Origin: Ruania albidiflava DSM 18029
Lineage (GTDB): Bacteria > Actinomycetota > Actinomycetes > Actinomycetales > Beutenbergiaceae
Direction: 5' to 3'
DNA length: 64,000 nt
Assembly: GCF_000421225.1 (NCBI RefSeq)
Contig: NZ_ATWL01000005.1
Coordinates: 62,001 to 126,000 of the forward strand
Notes under the pieces: model-generated
The model's input: only the letters and a program-made list of their open reading frames with translations
Database searches by the model: none
What the model was told of the DNA's origin: nothing
In this document: positions 16,329 through 25,027 of the stretch, piece after piece
Layout of the letters: every line of letters begins with the position of its first letter
How positions within the stretch are numbered: the stretch's first letter is position 1
Position numbers and translations under genes: made by a program

Positions 16329-17189
16329 TCAGACCAGCTCGGGGATTCCGTCGGTGTTCAGCCACTCCGACGCGAGCTCGTCCAACGTGCCGTCAACCCG
16401 CAGCGCCTCCACGGCATCGGAGACGCAGTCTGTGAGCGGTGAGTCCTTGTCCAGCACGAACCCGAGCTGTGCCACCTCACCGGAGGCGGGCAGGGTGCCG
16501 ACCACGGAGGTGTCCGGGAAGTACACCGTGGAGGCGGCCACCGCTTGGCTGACGTCCATCACCACCGCGTCGACCTGCCCGCTGCTCAGCGCCTGCATCG
16601 CCATCCCGGCGTCGTCATAGGGCACCAGCTCGACAGCGTCCTCCCAGGCAGCCTCGGAATCCGGCAAGGAGGTCTGCCCGGCTGTCACGCCGATCCGGGC
16701 ACCCTCGAAGTCGGCGAGCGCCGTGGCACCGGAGTAGTCGCCGGAGTCGGCGACCACCACCCCCTGGTAGGTGTCCAGGTAGGGGGCGGAAAAGTCCACC
16801 ACCTCCGCGCGCTCGGAGGTGATGGTGGTCTGGTAGGCGGCGAAGTCGAACGGCTTGATGTTCGGTGCGATGATCTGCTCGAAGGTGACGTTCTCCCAGG
16901 TCACCGCGTCCTCGGCGTAGCCGAGCTGCTCGGCGACGGCGTACACCAGCGCGGACTCGAAGCCCTCACCGGCGCTGGGGTCCTCGCCCACGTACCAGGG
17001 CTCGTACGGTGTGGAGGTGCCGACGGTGAGCGTGCCGTCGGTGAGAGTGTCCAGGGCACCCGGCTCGCAGCTGGCAGTCGTTGCCGTGCTCGGCTGGTCG
17101 GCATCGGTGCCGGACTCGTCCGGGCTGGAGCAGGCGGTCAGCGCCAGCGCCAGCGCAGTGGTAGTCAGGAGCAGGGCACGACGGCGCAC
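16329..17189 (-). CDS. Extracellular solute-binding lipoprotein, family 3 (amino-acid ABC transporter)
   Basis: A 286-residue lipoprotein that captures polar amino acids for the two downstream transporter subunits. GTG 17189, with AAAGG 8 nt upstream, starts VRRRALLLTTTALALALTACSS, a signal peptide ending in a lipobox whose Cys is lipidated. The mature domain carries the family-3 pattern: LTVGTSTPYEPWY, GFESALVYAVAEQLG, FAAYQTTITSERAEVVDFSAPY, GARIGVTAGQTS and QVDAVVMD. The ligand cannot be assigned; Gln, Glu, Arg and cystine are all plausible. A partly palindromic site lies about 130 bp upstream. Confidence 0.9.
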   Translation of the reverse strand: MRRRALLLTTTALALALTACSSPDESGTDADQPSTATTASCEPGALDTLTDGTLTVGTSTPYEPWYVGEDPSAGEGFESALVYAVAEQLGYAEDAVTWENVTFEQIIAPNIKPFDFAAYQTTITSERAEVVDFSAPYLDTYQGVVVADSGDYSGATALADFEGARIGVTAGQTSLPDSEAAWEDAVELVPYDDAGMAMQALSSGQVDAVVMDVSQAVAASTVYFPDTSVVGTLPASGEVAQLGFVLDKDSPLTDCVSDAVEALRVDGTLDELASEWLNTDGIPELV

Positions 17190-17318
17190 GGTCTGGACCT
17201 TTCCGGGGACAGTGATCGTTACCTGAACTGTAAAGCACTGCTCGAGCGGTCGGCCCTGGCGCGACACAGAGGTGATCGGACTCACACGGCCGACCGGCGG
17301 GGCGCCTGGCGCGGCGGA

Positions 17319-17336
17319 GCGCTTCCGCTGAAGCGG
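17319..17336. promoter_or_regulatory. 18-bp near-palindrome in the binding-protein/HNH divergent gap
   Basis: GCGCTTCCGCTGAAGCGG matches 16 of 18 bases of the perfect palindrome at 20133-20150. It lies in the 227-bp gap between the divergent binding-protein gene (start 17189) and the DUF222/HNH gene (start 17417). The core CGCTTC-CGCT-GAAGCG is an inverted repeat that could be an operator or a hairpin. Nothing else recognisable lies in this gap. Confidence 0.35.
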
Positions 17337-17416
17337 TCTGGGCGGGCCGGCACCGGGCAGGTGTCAGTGATCGATCGTACTGTCGCACAAAGATGCGACG
17401 AGGACGGTGATGGGCG

Positions 17417-18898
17417 ATGACGACGAGCACAGTGGGTACGAGCGGCAGCATCGAGGATGCACCGGACCTGGCCGGCCGCACGGTCTGGGACCTGGCGGCG
17501 GAGCTAGGTTCGCTGGCAGCGGGGATCGCAGCGAGCACGTGCCGGTTCCTCGTGCTGCTCGGGGAGTTCGACGCACGCGAGGGGTGGGGGCACTATGTCG
17601 GCGTCACGTCCACGACGCACTGGCTCTCCTGGCAGTGCGGCGTCGCACGCGTGACCGCACGAGAACAGGTCCGGGTGGCGCGAGCACTGCGCTCTCTGCC
17701 CTCGATCACCGCCGCGTTTGCAGCGGGGCGACTCAGCTATTCCAAGGTGCGGGCCCTGACGCGCGTGGCGGCAGCTGACAACGAAGAAGAGCTGCTGCAG
17801 GTCGCCAGGGCAGGGACGGCGGACCAGGTGCAGCGGTTCTGCGCCGGGGTGCGTGCTGCTGCCGGGTCGTTGACCGAGGTGAACGAGCGGAACGAGCGCG
17901 GCTCGCTGGTGCACCGGACCTTGGCCGACGGGTCGATCGGCGTATCCGTGCGGTGCTCTCCGGAGCAGGGCGCGATCATCGTCGACCGGTTGCAGGAGGT
18001 CCAGGAGTACCTGAGACGCACCGCCGCTGACGAAGCCGAGGCTGGCTGTTCCCTGCTGGATGCGCTCGTGCTGGTCTGTGAACAGTCCGAGACCGGCACC
18101 GGAACAGAGCGCAGCACCTCCCGGGCCGAGGCCAGTCGGACCCGCGGGTCCCGGCGCGCGGAGACGGTGCTGCACACCACGCTGGAGGACCTGGCGACCA
18201 CCCCAGTGGTGGGCACGACCGAACCGGAGCATGGCGTGGACGACGAGCCTTGCACCGGCGACCCGCACGCATTGATCGGACCGCGGTTGGAGTCCGGAGC
18301 GGCGCTGCACCCCGAGACGGCGCGCCGGCTGGCGTGCGACTCGGGCCTGGTGGTGCACCTGCACGAGGACGGCGCCGCGCCGGCGGCCGACTGGGTCCGG
18401 CCGAACCCGCGCCCGGGCCGCACCGTGGACCTGGGCCGACGGCGACGACTCCCCAGCTCCGCACTGTTCCGGGCGATGTGGGACCGCGACCACGGCTGCG
18501 TCTTCCCCGGCTGTGGCCGCCGCCGATACCTGCACGGTCATCACCTCGTGCACTGGGTCTTCGGCGGGCGCACCGACCTGGACAACATGGTGCTGCTCTG
18601 CGGCGAGCACCATCGGCGGCTGCACGAGGGCGGCTACCGGATGCGTCGCAGTCCCGACGGCACTCTCGAGGTGTTCGATGACCACGGGGCACCGGTGCCA
18701 GTGCTGCGCAGCTGGGACGAACCGGAGCGCGCTGCCCCAGGAGACACCGCCTCCGGTGTCGCGGCCCACGCAGACGGGCGGTCGTTGGCCGCGGCCGACG
18801 GCGGTCCGCTGCACCTGGACTATGCCGTGTCCACCGTGGTCACGAACTGGGCCCGACGGCGGGAGCTCGCCGCCGAGCAGGACGATCAGGCGGCGTAG
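17417..18898 (+). CDS. DUF222 (13E12-repeat family) HNH endonuclease-signature protein
   Basis: A 493-residue protein with an N-terminal DUF222 helical region (AREQVRVARALRSLPSITAA, LSYSKVRALTRVA) and a C-terminal HNH zinc-finger nuclease motif. The latter spans the Cys pair in CVFPGCGRRRYLHGHHLVHW, then DNMVLLCGEHHRRLHEGGY. These are multicopy in actinobacterial genomes, often next to repeats, and their function is unproven. Start ATG 17417 has no strong ribosome site; an internal Met is possible. It converges with lhgO 7 bp downstream. Confidence 0.85.
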   Translation: MTTSTVGTSGSIEDAPDLAGRTVWDLAAELGSLAAGIAASTCRFLVLLGEFDAREGWGHYVGVTSTTHWLSWQCGVARVTAREQVRVARALRSLPSITAAFAAGRLSYSKVRALTRVAAADNEEELLQVARAGTADQVQRFCAGVRAAAGSLTEVNERNERGSLVHRTLADGSIGVSVRCSPEQGAIIVDRLQEVQEYLRRTAADEAEAGCSLLDALVLVCEQSETGTGTERSTSRAEASRTRGSRRAETVLHTTLEDLATTPVVGTTEPEHGVDDEPCTGDPHALIGPRLESGAALHPETARRLACDSGLVVHLHEDGAAPAADWVRPNPRPGRTVDLGRRRRLPSSALFRAMWDRDHGCVFPGCGRRRYLHGHHLVHWVFGGRTDLDNMVLLCGEHHRRLHEGGYRMRRSPDGTLEVFDDHGAPVPVLRSWDEPERAAPGDTASGVAAHADGRSLAAADGGPLHLDYAVSTVVTNWARRRELAAEQDDQAA

Positions 18899-18905
18899 GA
18901 GGTGC

Positions 18906-20117
18906 TCAGGCGACTGCGGCGACGATGTGCTCGGCGATCGCCAACGAGGCGGTCGCCCCAGGTGAGGGGGCGTTGCGCACCAGGGTCACCGGACCACGGC
19001 GTTCGATCGCGAAGTCGTCCAGCAGCCGGCCGTCGCGGGTCATCGCCTGGGCGCGGATGCCCCGGCCTACCGGGGTGAGCCGGGCTCCCTCCAGCGCTGG
19101 CACATAGCTGCGCGCCTCGGTGAGGAACTGCCCGGGTGAGAGCACCCCAGCCAGCTCACGTACCGCCGTCGGCACGTTGCGGGCGGCAAACCGCCAGAAC
19201 CCGGGCCAGCAGGCGACCTCGATGAGGTCACGCAGGCGCACCTGCCCGCGGTACCCCTCCCGGGCCGCGGACAGGAACGCGTTCGGCCCGATGGTCAGGG
19301 TCCCGTCCACCCGGCGGGTCAGGTGCATCCCGAGGAACGGGTAGCGCGGGTCCGGCACCGGGTAGACCAGCCCCCGGGTGAGGCCAGCGTGCGCGTCGTC
19401 GATCCGGTAGTACTGGCCGAAGAACGGGATGATCGCCGGATCCGCGCTGCCGCCGGAGGCGCGGGCGAGCCGATCGGAGGACAGACCCGCGCAGACCACG
19501 ACCGCGTCGAACAGGTCGGTCAGCTCCGCGGCGCCCCAGGCGGAGTGCGGTTGCGGCTCCGCCACCACCCGCACCCCACGGGCCAGCGGCACCAGGGTGC
19601 GCACCCGGTGACCGAGCAGCACCCGACCGCCGGCGGCCTGCACATCCTGCGCCAAGGCGCGGGTGATGGCCGCGTAGTCCACCACTGCTGTGCCCGGGGA
19701 GACCAGGGCGGCCACGCCGACCGCCTCCGGTTCCACCTCTGCGAGCCCGGCCGGGCCGACCAGCCGCACCCCGGGCACCCCGTTCGCGCGGGCCCGATCG
19801 GCGATGTCCCGCAGCCGGGTGTGCTCGGCCTGGTCGCGGGCGATGAGCACCTTGCCGCACTGCAGGTAGGGCAGGGCGCGGTCGGCGCAGTACTCGCCCA
19901 GCAGCTGCACCCCGCGCCGGCACAGCCGAGCCTTCAGCGAACCGGGCGTGTAGTACAGGCCGGCGTGCACCACCCCGGAGCTGTGCCCGGACTGGTGAGC
20001 GGCGAGGTGGTCCTCCTTCTCCACGAGGGTGACCTGAGCACCAGGACGGCTGCGCTGGAGCTCGCGCGCCACAGCGCAGCCGAGGATGCCACCGCCGACC
20101 ACCGCATACCTGGTCAC
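18906..20117 (-). CDS. lhgO: L-2-hydroxyglutarate oxidase (FAD-dependent)
   Basis: A 403-residue DAO-family flavoprotein that oxidises L-2-hydroxyglutarate to 2-oxoglutarate, feeding electrons to the respiratory chain. FAD-binding motif YAVVGGGILGCAVARELQ is at the N-terminus, followed by the family hallmarks HQSGHSSGVVHAGLYYTPGS and CGKVLIA, and a C-terminal GIRAQAMTRDGRLLDDF. Length matches the bacterial enzyme (about 400). The gene follows add by 39 bp on the same strand, with a perfect 18-bp palindrome between them, so it may have its own promoter or attenuator. It is not part of a recognisable glutarate operon here. Confidence 0.9.
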   Translation of the reverse strand: MTRYAVVGGGILGCAVARELQRSRPGAQVTLVEKEDHLAAHQSGHSSGVVHAGLYYTPGSLKARLCRRGVQLLGEYCADRALPYLQCGKVLIARDQAEHTRLRDIADRARANGVPGVRLVGPAGLAEVEPEAVGVAALVSPGTAVVDYAAITRALAQDVQAAGGRVLLGHRVRTLVPLARGVRVVAEPQPHSAWGAAELTDLFDAVVVCAGLSSDRLARASGGSADPAIIPFFGQYYRIDDAHAGLTRGLVYPVPDPRYPFLGMHLTRRVDGTLTIGPNAFLSAAREGYRGQVRLRDLIEVACWPGFWRFAARNVPTAVRELAGVLSPGQFLTEARSYVPALEGARLTPVGRGIRAQAMTRDGRLLDDFAIERRGPVTLVRNAPSPGATASLAIAEHIVAAVA

Positions 20118-20132
20118 GGCTCCACGATAGGG

Positions 20133-20150
20133 GCGCTTCCGCGGAAGCGC
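20133..20150. promoter_or_regulatory. Perfect 18-bp palindrome between add and lhgO
   Basis: GCGCTTCCGCGGAAGCGC is fully self-complementary. It lies 7 bp after the add stop and 15 bp before the lhgO start. With no loop it is a poor terminator but a good dimeric repressor site. The similar site at 17319-17336 supports a protein-binding role. Confidence 0.45.
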
Positions 20151-20156
20151 TGTGCT

Positions 20157-21257
20157 TCAGGCCCGGGCGGCGGCGAAGCCCGGTTCCACCTGCCGGGTGA
20201 CGATCTGCTGCTTGATGTGGTGCGGGGCGAAGGAGTTCCACGCCGCCAGCAGGGTGGCCTCCTCCAGGTCGTCCAGCGTCCACCCGGCCTCGGTGACCAG
20301 CAGCTCCATCTCGCGACTCATCGACGTGCCGGACATCAGCCGGTTGTCGGTGTTGATCGTCACCGCGAAACCCAGGTGCCACAGGGTGCTGATCGGGTGG
20401 TTCGCGACGCTGGCGGCGATCCCGGTCTGCAGGTTGGAGCAGGGGCACACCTCGAGCGGGACCTGCCGGTCCAGCACCCAGGAGGCCAGCCGGCCGAAGG
20501 TGGCCTGGGTGCCTGCTCCCGCGGCGTCACCGGCGGGGCCCAGCTCGATGTCCTCGATGATCCGCACGCCGTGCCCGAGCCGGAGCGCCCCGCACAGCTG
20601 CAGCGCCTCCCAGATGCTCTCCGGACCGGCCGCCTCCCCGGCGTGGATCGTGTAGGGGAAGTTCGCCTCTCGCAGCGTCTGGAACGCGGTCCGCTGCCGG
20701 CTGGGCGGGAACCCGTCCTCCGGGCCGGCGATGTCGAAGCCGACCGCGCCCCGGTCCCGGTTGGCCAGGGTGAGCTCGGCGATCTCGTCGGCGCGGTCGT
20801 TCTGCCGCATCGCGGACAGCAACGTGCCAGCCTCGATGGTGTGCCCGGCGCGGGCAGCCTCGGCCTTGCCCTCGGCGATGCCGGCGTGCACGGCGTCCAC
20901 CACCTGCTGCAGGGTCAGCCCGTGGCGCTGGTGCTGCTCGGGGGCATAGCGCAGCTCGGCGTAGACCACCCCGTCCGCGGCCAGGTCGACCACCGCCTCA
21001 CGGGCCACCCGGGCGAGCGCGTCGGTGGTCTGCATCACTGCGATCGTGTGCTCGAAGGTCTCCAGGTAGCGCTCCAGGGAGCCGGAGTCTGCGGCGGCGA
21101 CGAACCACTCCCCGAGCGCCTCCGGCTCCGTGGCCGGCAGCTGGTGGTCCACCTGGGCGGCCAGCTCGATGATCGTGGCCGGCCGGAGGCCACCGTCGAG
21201 GTGGTCGTGCAGCAGGACCTTGGGCAGCGCGGCGATCGTCTCGCGGGTCAGGCTCAT
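20157..21257 (-). CDS. add: Adenosine deaminase
   Basis: Zinc enzyme deaminating (deoxy)adenosine to (deoxy)inosine. The 366-residue protein has the metal ligands HDH in LLHDHLDGG, the third His and catalytic Glu in TIHAGEA, LGHGVRI, and the Asp in NTDNRLMSGTSMSRE. ATG 21257 overlaps the stop of the upstream DUF202 gene (ATGA). It is the last gene of a leftward run cdd-deoA-DUF202-DUF202-add and supplies inosine to purine nucleoside phosphorylase. Confidence 0.93.
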   Translation of the reverse strand: MSLTRETIAALPKVLLHDHLDGGLRPATIIELAAQVDHQLPATEPEALGEWFVAAADSGSLERYLETFEHTIAVMQTTDALARVAREAVVDLAADGVVYAELRYAPEQHQRHGLTLQQVVDAVHAGIAEGKAEAARAGHTIEAGTLLSAMRQNDRADEIAELTLANRDRGAVGFDIAGPEDGFPPSRQRTAFQTLREANFPYTIHAGEAAGPESIWEALQLCGALRLGHGVRIIEDIELGPAGDAAGAGTQATFGRLASWVLDRQVPLEVCPCSNLQTGIAASVANHPISTLWHLGFAVTINTDNRLMSGTSMSREMELLVTEAGWTLDDLEEATLLAAWNSFAPHHIKQQIVTRQVEPGFAAARA

Positions 21258-21577
21258 GGATTCAGCGTATCGAGGATGTTCGCCACGGCGAGCGCCGCAC
21301 CGATCACGGCCAGCGCCACCACGGCGGTGGCCGCCTGCCGCAGCACCGACCAGCGGGAGGCGGCGGTCGGCTGCCAGTACCGCAGCCTGCGCAACGCCCC
21401 ACCGAGACCCGCTACGGCTGCGAGCGCCGCCAGACCGGAGAGCACCGGGTGACCCAGCCGTTGCGCGGTCATCGAGGCGACCAGCGCACCCATCGTCACC
21501 GCGAGCACGGTGCGGTGCCAGGAGAGCATGGTGCGCTGCGGCTGTGCGCCGGGGTCGCCGTCGAGGCCGGTGGTCAT
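21254..21577 (-). CDS. DUF202 small membrane protein
   Basis: A 107-residue protein with three predicted helices (around residues 22-40, 45-62 and 82-102). The N-terminal AQPQRTMLSWHRTVLAVTMG is a diverged version of the DUF202 signature (ERTxLAWxRT). It sits between a second DUF202 gene and add, overlapping add by 4 bp. Function is unknown; the conserved pairing with the next protein suggests a heteromer in the membrane. Confidence 0.75.
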   Translation of the reverse strand: MTTGLDGDPGAQPQRTMLSWHRTVLAVTMGALVASMTAQRLGHPVLSGLAALAAVAGLGGALRRLRYWQPTAASRWSVLRQAATAVVALAVIGAALAVANILDTLNP

Positions 21578-21584
21578 CGCTCGT

Positions 21585-21986
21585 CTAGCCGGTGACCAGC
21601 TGCACGATCACGTACGCGACCATCAGCAGCGCGAACAGTGCGACGGCGACCACCAGCGCGGGCAGGATGCGGGGTGCGGGCAACGGTTCACCCAGCCGCA
21701 GCGCCCGTTCCCGGCGGCGCCATCCGGACAGGGCGGCGAGCGCGAGCACACCACCACCGACGCACGCCAGGGCGGCGACCAGGTCCAGGAACATGTTGCC
21801 GGCACCGAAGGAGGCCAGCGTGGTCAGCGCCACCCCGCCGGCTACCAGCGCCAGCCCGGTGCGCAACCAGGCCAGGGCGGTGCGTTCGTTCGCCAGGGAG
21901 AACCGGGCGTCCGGTTCGGTACCGACCCCGTACACCGAACGTGGCCGCCGCTCCTCCCCCTGGGGTGCTTCTGCGGCCTCGCTCAC
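21585..21986 (-). CDS. YidH-like DUF202 membrane protein
   Basis: A 133-residue protein with the canonical family motif RFSLANERTALAWLRTGLAL, then three transmembrane helices (around 48-68, 72-92 and 108-130). The basic loop WRRRERALRLG lies between the second and third. The start overlaps the deoA stop by 4 bp, placing it in the nucleoside catabolism operon. No activity is established for the family; a role in transport or membrane stress is speculation. Confidence 0.85.
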   Translation of the reverse strand: MSEAAEAPQGEERRPRSVYGVGTEPDARFSLANERTALAWLRTGLALVAGGVALTTLASFGAGNMFLDLVAALACVGGGVLALAALSGWRRRERALRLGEPLPAPRILPALVVAVALFALLMVAYVIVQLVTG

Positions 21987-23278
21987 CGGGCCTCCACCCG
22001 GTCCAGCAGCACCGACCCGGTGGCCGGCCGGGCACCCTCGGGGGCGATGGTCACCGCATCGGCGAGCGCCTCGCGGGCCCGCTCGAACCGGTCCGGGGTG
22101 TCGGTGTGCAACGTCATCAGCACCTGTCCGGCGCGCACCGGGGCGCCCGGCTTGGCGTGCAGCTGCACCCCGGCACCGGCCTGCACCGGCTCGTCGCGTC
22201 GGGTGCGGCCGGCACCGAGGCGCCAGGCGGCCAGCCCCACCGCGTAGGCGTCCAGACCGACCAGCACACCGTCTGCCGGTGCGAGCACCTCGTCGGTGTG
22301 CCTGGCGGTGGGCAACGGGGCGTCCGGGTCGCCGTCCTGGGCTCGGATCATCGCCTTCCAGGTGTCCATCGCCTGGCCACCGGTCAGGTGCTCGGCCGGG
22401 TCCACGTCGGTGAGCCCTCCTGCGGCGAGCATCTCCGCGGCCAGCGCGACGGTCAGCTCCACCACGTCCGGTGGTCCACCACCGGCGAGCACCTCGAGGG
22501 ACTCGGCCACCTCCAGGGCGTTCCCGGCGGTCAGACCGAGCGGGGTGGACATATCCGTGATCAGGGCGGTGGTACGCAACCCGGCATCACTGCCCAGGTC
22601 GACCATGGTGCGGGCCAGCTCGCGGGCGTCGTCGATCTCCTTCATGAACGCACCCGACCCGACCTTCACGTCCAGCACCAGCGCCCCGGTGCCTTCAGCG
22701 ATCTTCTTGCTCATGATCGAGGCGGCGATCATCGGGATGGACTCCACGGTGCCGGTCACGTCCCGCAGCGCGTACAGCTTGCGGTCTGCCGGGGCGAGGC
22801 CCGACCCCGCCTGGCAGATCACCGCGCCCACGGTCTGCAGCTGCTCTCGCATCTCGGCGTTGCTGAGCGCGGCCCGCCACCCGGGGATGGACTCCAGCTT
22901 GTCCAGGGTGCCGCCGGTGTGCCCCAGGCCGCGGCCGGAGAGCTGCGGCACAGCGAGCCCGAAGGAGGCGACCAGAGGAGCCAGCGGCAGGGTGATCTTG
23001 TCCCCCACCCCGCCGGTCGAGTGCTTGTCCACGCTGGGGCGGCCCAGGTCGGAGAAGTCCATCCGTTCCCCGGAGGCGATCATCGCTGCGGTCCACCGGG
23101 AGATCTCCGCCCGGTCCATACCGCGCAGCAGGATCGCCATCGCCAGGGCAGACATCTGCTCCTCGGCCACCACCCCGCGGGTGTAGGCGTCCACGACCCA
23201 GTCGATCTGCTCCGGGGTGAGGGCGGCGCCGTCACGCTTGGCGATGATGACGTCCGTGGCGTCGAAGGCTTCGCTCAT
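21983..23278 (-). CDS. deoA: Thymidine phosphorylase
   Basis: Phosphorolyses thymidine and deoxyuridine to base plus deoxyribose-1-phosphate. The 431-residue protein carries the glycosyltransferase family 3 pattern: QMSALAMAILLRGM, the phosphate site DKHSTGGVGDKITL, LSGRGLGHTGGTLDKLESIPG (a classic signature), and the C-terminal domain including DPDAPLP and LHAKPGAPVRAGQ. Start ATG 23278; an in-frame GTG at 23287 is possible. It follows cdd by 10 bp and overlaps the next DUF202 gene. Confidence 0.94.
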   Translation of the reverse strand: MSEAFDATDVIIAKRDGAALTPEQIDWVVDAYTRGVVAEEQMSALAMAILLRGMDRAEISRWTAAMIASGERMDFSDLGRPSVDKHSTGGVGDKITLPLAPLVASFGLAVPQLSGRGLGHTGGTLDKLESIPGWRAALSNAEMREQLQTVGAVICQAGSGLAPADRKLYALRDVTGTVESIPMIAASIMSKKIAEGTGALVLDVKVGSGAFMKEIDDARELARTMVDLGSDAGLRTTALITDMSTPLGLTAGNALEVAESLEVLAGGGPPDVVELTVALAAEMLAAGGLTDVDPAEHLTGGQAMDTWKAMIRAQDGDPDAPLPTARHTDEVLAPADGVLVGLDAYAVGLAAWRLGAGRTRRDEPVQAGAGVQLHAKPGAPVRAGQVLMTLHTDTPDRFERAREALADAVTIAPEGARPATGSVLLDRVEAR

Positions 23279-23288
23279 GCTGCCCACA

Positions 23289-23699
23289 CTAACCGGGCAG
23301 GTTGTCCGGGCCGAACGCCTGCGGGAGCACCTCGGTCATCGGCAGCACTCCCTGCGGGGTCTCCACCAGCAGCGTGGGGCCACCGTGCTCCCAGAGCAGC
23401 TGCCGGCACCGTCCGCACGGCATCAGCACCTGGCCCTGGCCGTCGCAGCAGGTGAAGGCGACCAGGCGCCCGCCGCCGGAGCCGATCAGCGCCGAGACCA
23501 GCGAGCACTCCGCGCACAGGGTCACCCCGTAGGAGGCGTTCTCCACGTTGCAGCCGACGACGACGTCCCCGCGGTCGGTCAGCGCGGCCGCCCCCACGGG
23601 GTAGTGGGAGTAGGGCACGTAGGCGTTGCCCATCGCGTCCGTCGCTGCGGTGCGCAGCGTGGTCCAGTCGACGGCGGAGGGCGGGGTGGGGTTGCTCAT
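23289..23699 (-). CDS. cdd: Cytidine deaminase
   Basis: A 136-residue homotetrameric-type zinc enzyme converting (deoxy)cytidine to (deoxy)uridine. The active site is complete: YVPYSHYPVGAAAL, NVENASYGVTLCAECSLV (zinc Cys and proton-shuttle Glu) and MPCGRCRQLL (two more zinc Cys). It precedes deoA by 10 bp and follows the importer permease by 29 bp, all leftward. This fits one transcript from the BMP gene through cdd, deoA and add. Confidence 0.95.
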   Translation of the reverse strand: MSNPTPPSAVDWTTLRTAATDAMGNAYVPYSHYPVGAAALTDRGDVVVGCNVENASYGVTLCAECSLVSALIGSGGGRLVAFTCCDGQGQVLMPCGRCRQLLWEHGGPTLLVETPQGVLPMTEVLPQAFGPDNLPG

Positions 23700-23728
23700 C
23701 GCACCACCGTCTCACGGGTAGGTCAGGC

Positions 23729-25027
23729 TCATGGGTACGGTTTGCCGTCAGCGGCCGGGGGCCGGACCCGCCCGACCAGTCCGGCAACGGCGAAGATGGT
23801 GGCCAGGTACGGCAGCATCGACATCAGCTCGTAGTCCACCGGGGAGCCGATGTTGCGCAGCACCCGGTTCAGCGCGTCGGTGAAGCCGAACAGCACCGCG
23901 GCAGCGAGCGCTCCCCTGGGCGACCAGCGGCCAAGGATCATCGCGGCCAGGGCGATGTACCCGCGCCCGACGGAGACCTCCTTGGTGAACGCCAACCCGG
24001 CGGCCAGGAACGAGGCGCCACCGAAACCGGCCACGGCCGAACCGAGCACCACGGCCCGGTACCGGGTGCGGTTCACCTTGATGCCGACAGTGTCGGCGGC
24101 CTTCGGGTGCTCACCTACGGACCGCAGCCGCAGCCCCCACCGGCTGCGGAAGAGCATGTACTGCAGCACGAACACGGCCACGTACATGGCGTAGACGATC
24201 ACCGTCTGGTTGAACAGGGCGTCACCGAGCACCGGGATGTCCGCCAGGACGGGGATGCGCCAGGTGGGCAGCGGCGGCGGGGAGTTGAACTCCTGCGGGT
24301 TCTCGCTGAGCACGGTGGAGAACAGGTAGTTCGTCAGACCGAGGACCAGCACGTTGACCACCACGCCGACGATGATCTGGTCCACCTTGTAGGTGATGGA
24401 GAAGACGGCAAGGATCAGCCCGACCAGGGCACCGGCGATCGGGGCGGCCACAAGGCCGATGTAGGGGCTCCCGGTGATCGAGGCGGCGATGGCGCACAGG
24501 AACGCACCGCCGAGCAGCTGGCCCTCGATGGCGATGTTGATCACGCCGGCGCGTTCGCACAGCACCCCGGCGAAGGCACCGAAGACCAGCGGCACCGCCC
24601 AGGTCATCGTCAGCCCGAGCAGGAACGGCAGCCGCAGGGTGCCGGTGCTGGCGGACATCACCCAGACCAGGAACATCACCAGCACCAAGGCACCGAAGAC
24701 CACCAGGTACCAGCGGCGCGGCTTGCGCGCCGCTGCGGCGATGAAGGCAGCGGCGGTCAGCGCGAAGGTGCCGACGGCGCACAGGATGAGCACCAGTCGG
24801 GCGGGTGCGTGCCACACCGGCCACTGCCAGGACGCGTCCGGTTCGGTGAACGCGAACTGGGCGAGTGCCGTCGAGGGGGTGAACAGCACGAACGCGAACA
24901 GGGCGGCGATGCTGATCACCGCCAGGGTGATCGGGGTGCGCCAGGAGACGGTGCCGAGCACGTCCGCGCGCAGCGTCGCACCCGGTTCGACCGGACCCGG
25001 GGTGCCGGCCATCATCGGGGCCGTCAT
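23729..25027 (-). CDS. Nucleoside ABC transporter permease (BMP-type importer, second subunit)
   Basis: A 432-residue membrane subunit of the branched-chain/BPD_transp_2 family, as in NupQ/YufQ. ATG 25027 overlaps the first permease stop (ATGA); a frame continuing further upstream is a shadow of that gene. About ten helices are visible. Family landmarks are ERAGVINIAIEGQLLGGAF, YKVDQIIVGVVVNVLVLGL, LRSVGEHPKAADTVGI and FLAAGLAFTKEVSVGRGYIALAAMI. It forms a heterodimer with the upstream permease. Confidence 0.9.
   Translation of the reverse strand: MTAPMMAGTPGPVEPGATLRADVLGTVSWRTPITLAVISIAALFAFVLFTPSTALAQFAFTEPDASWQWPVWHAPARLVLILCAVGTFALTAAAFIAAAARKPRRWYLVVFGALVLVMFLVWVMSASTGTLRLPFLLGLTMTWAVPLVFGAFAGVLCERAGVINIAIEGQLLGGAFLCAIAASITGSPYIGLVAAPIAGALVGLILAVFSITYKVDQIIVGVVVNVLVLGLTNYLFSTVLSENPQEFNSPPPLPTWRIPVLADIPVLGDALFNQTVIVYAMYVAVFVLQYMLFRSRWGLRLRSVGEHPKAADTVGIKVNRTRYRAVVLGSAVAGFGGASFLAAGLAFTKEVSVGRGYIALAAMILGRWSPRGALAAAVLFGFTDALNRVLRNIGSPVDYELMSMLPYLATIFAVAGLVGRVRPPAADGKPYP

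Noticed and set aside
17417-18898. HNH nuclease as part of a defence system or homing element
   Set aside because: DUF222/HNH proteins are abundant stand-alone genes in actinobacteria, and no methylase, helicase or intron context is present.
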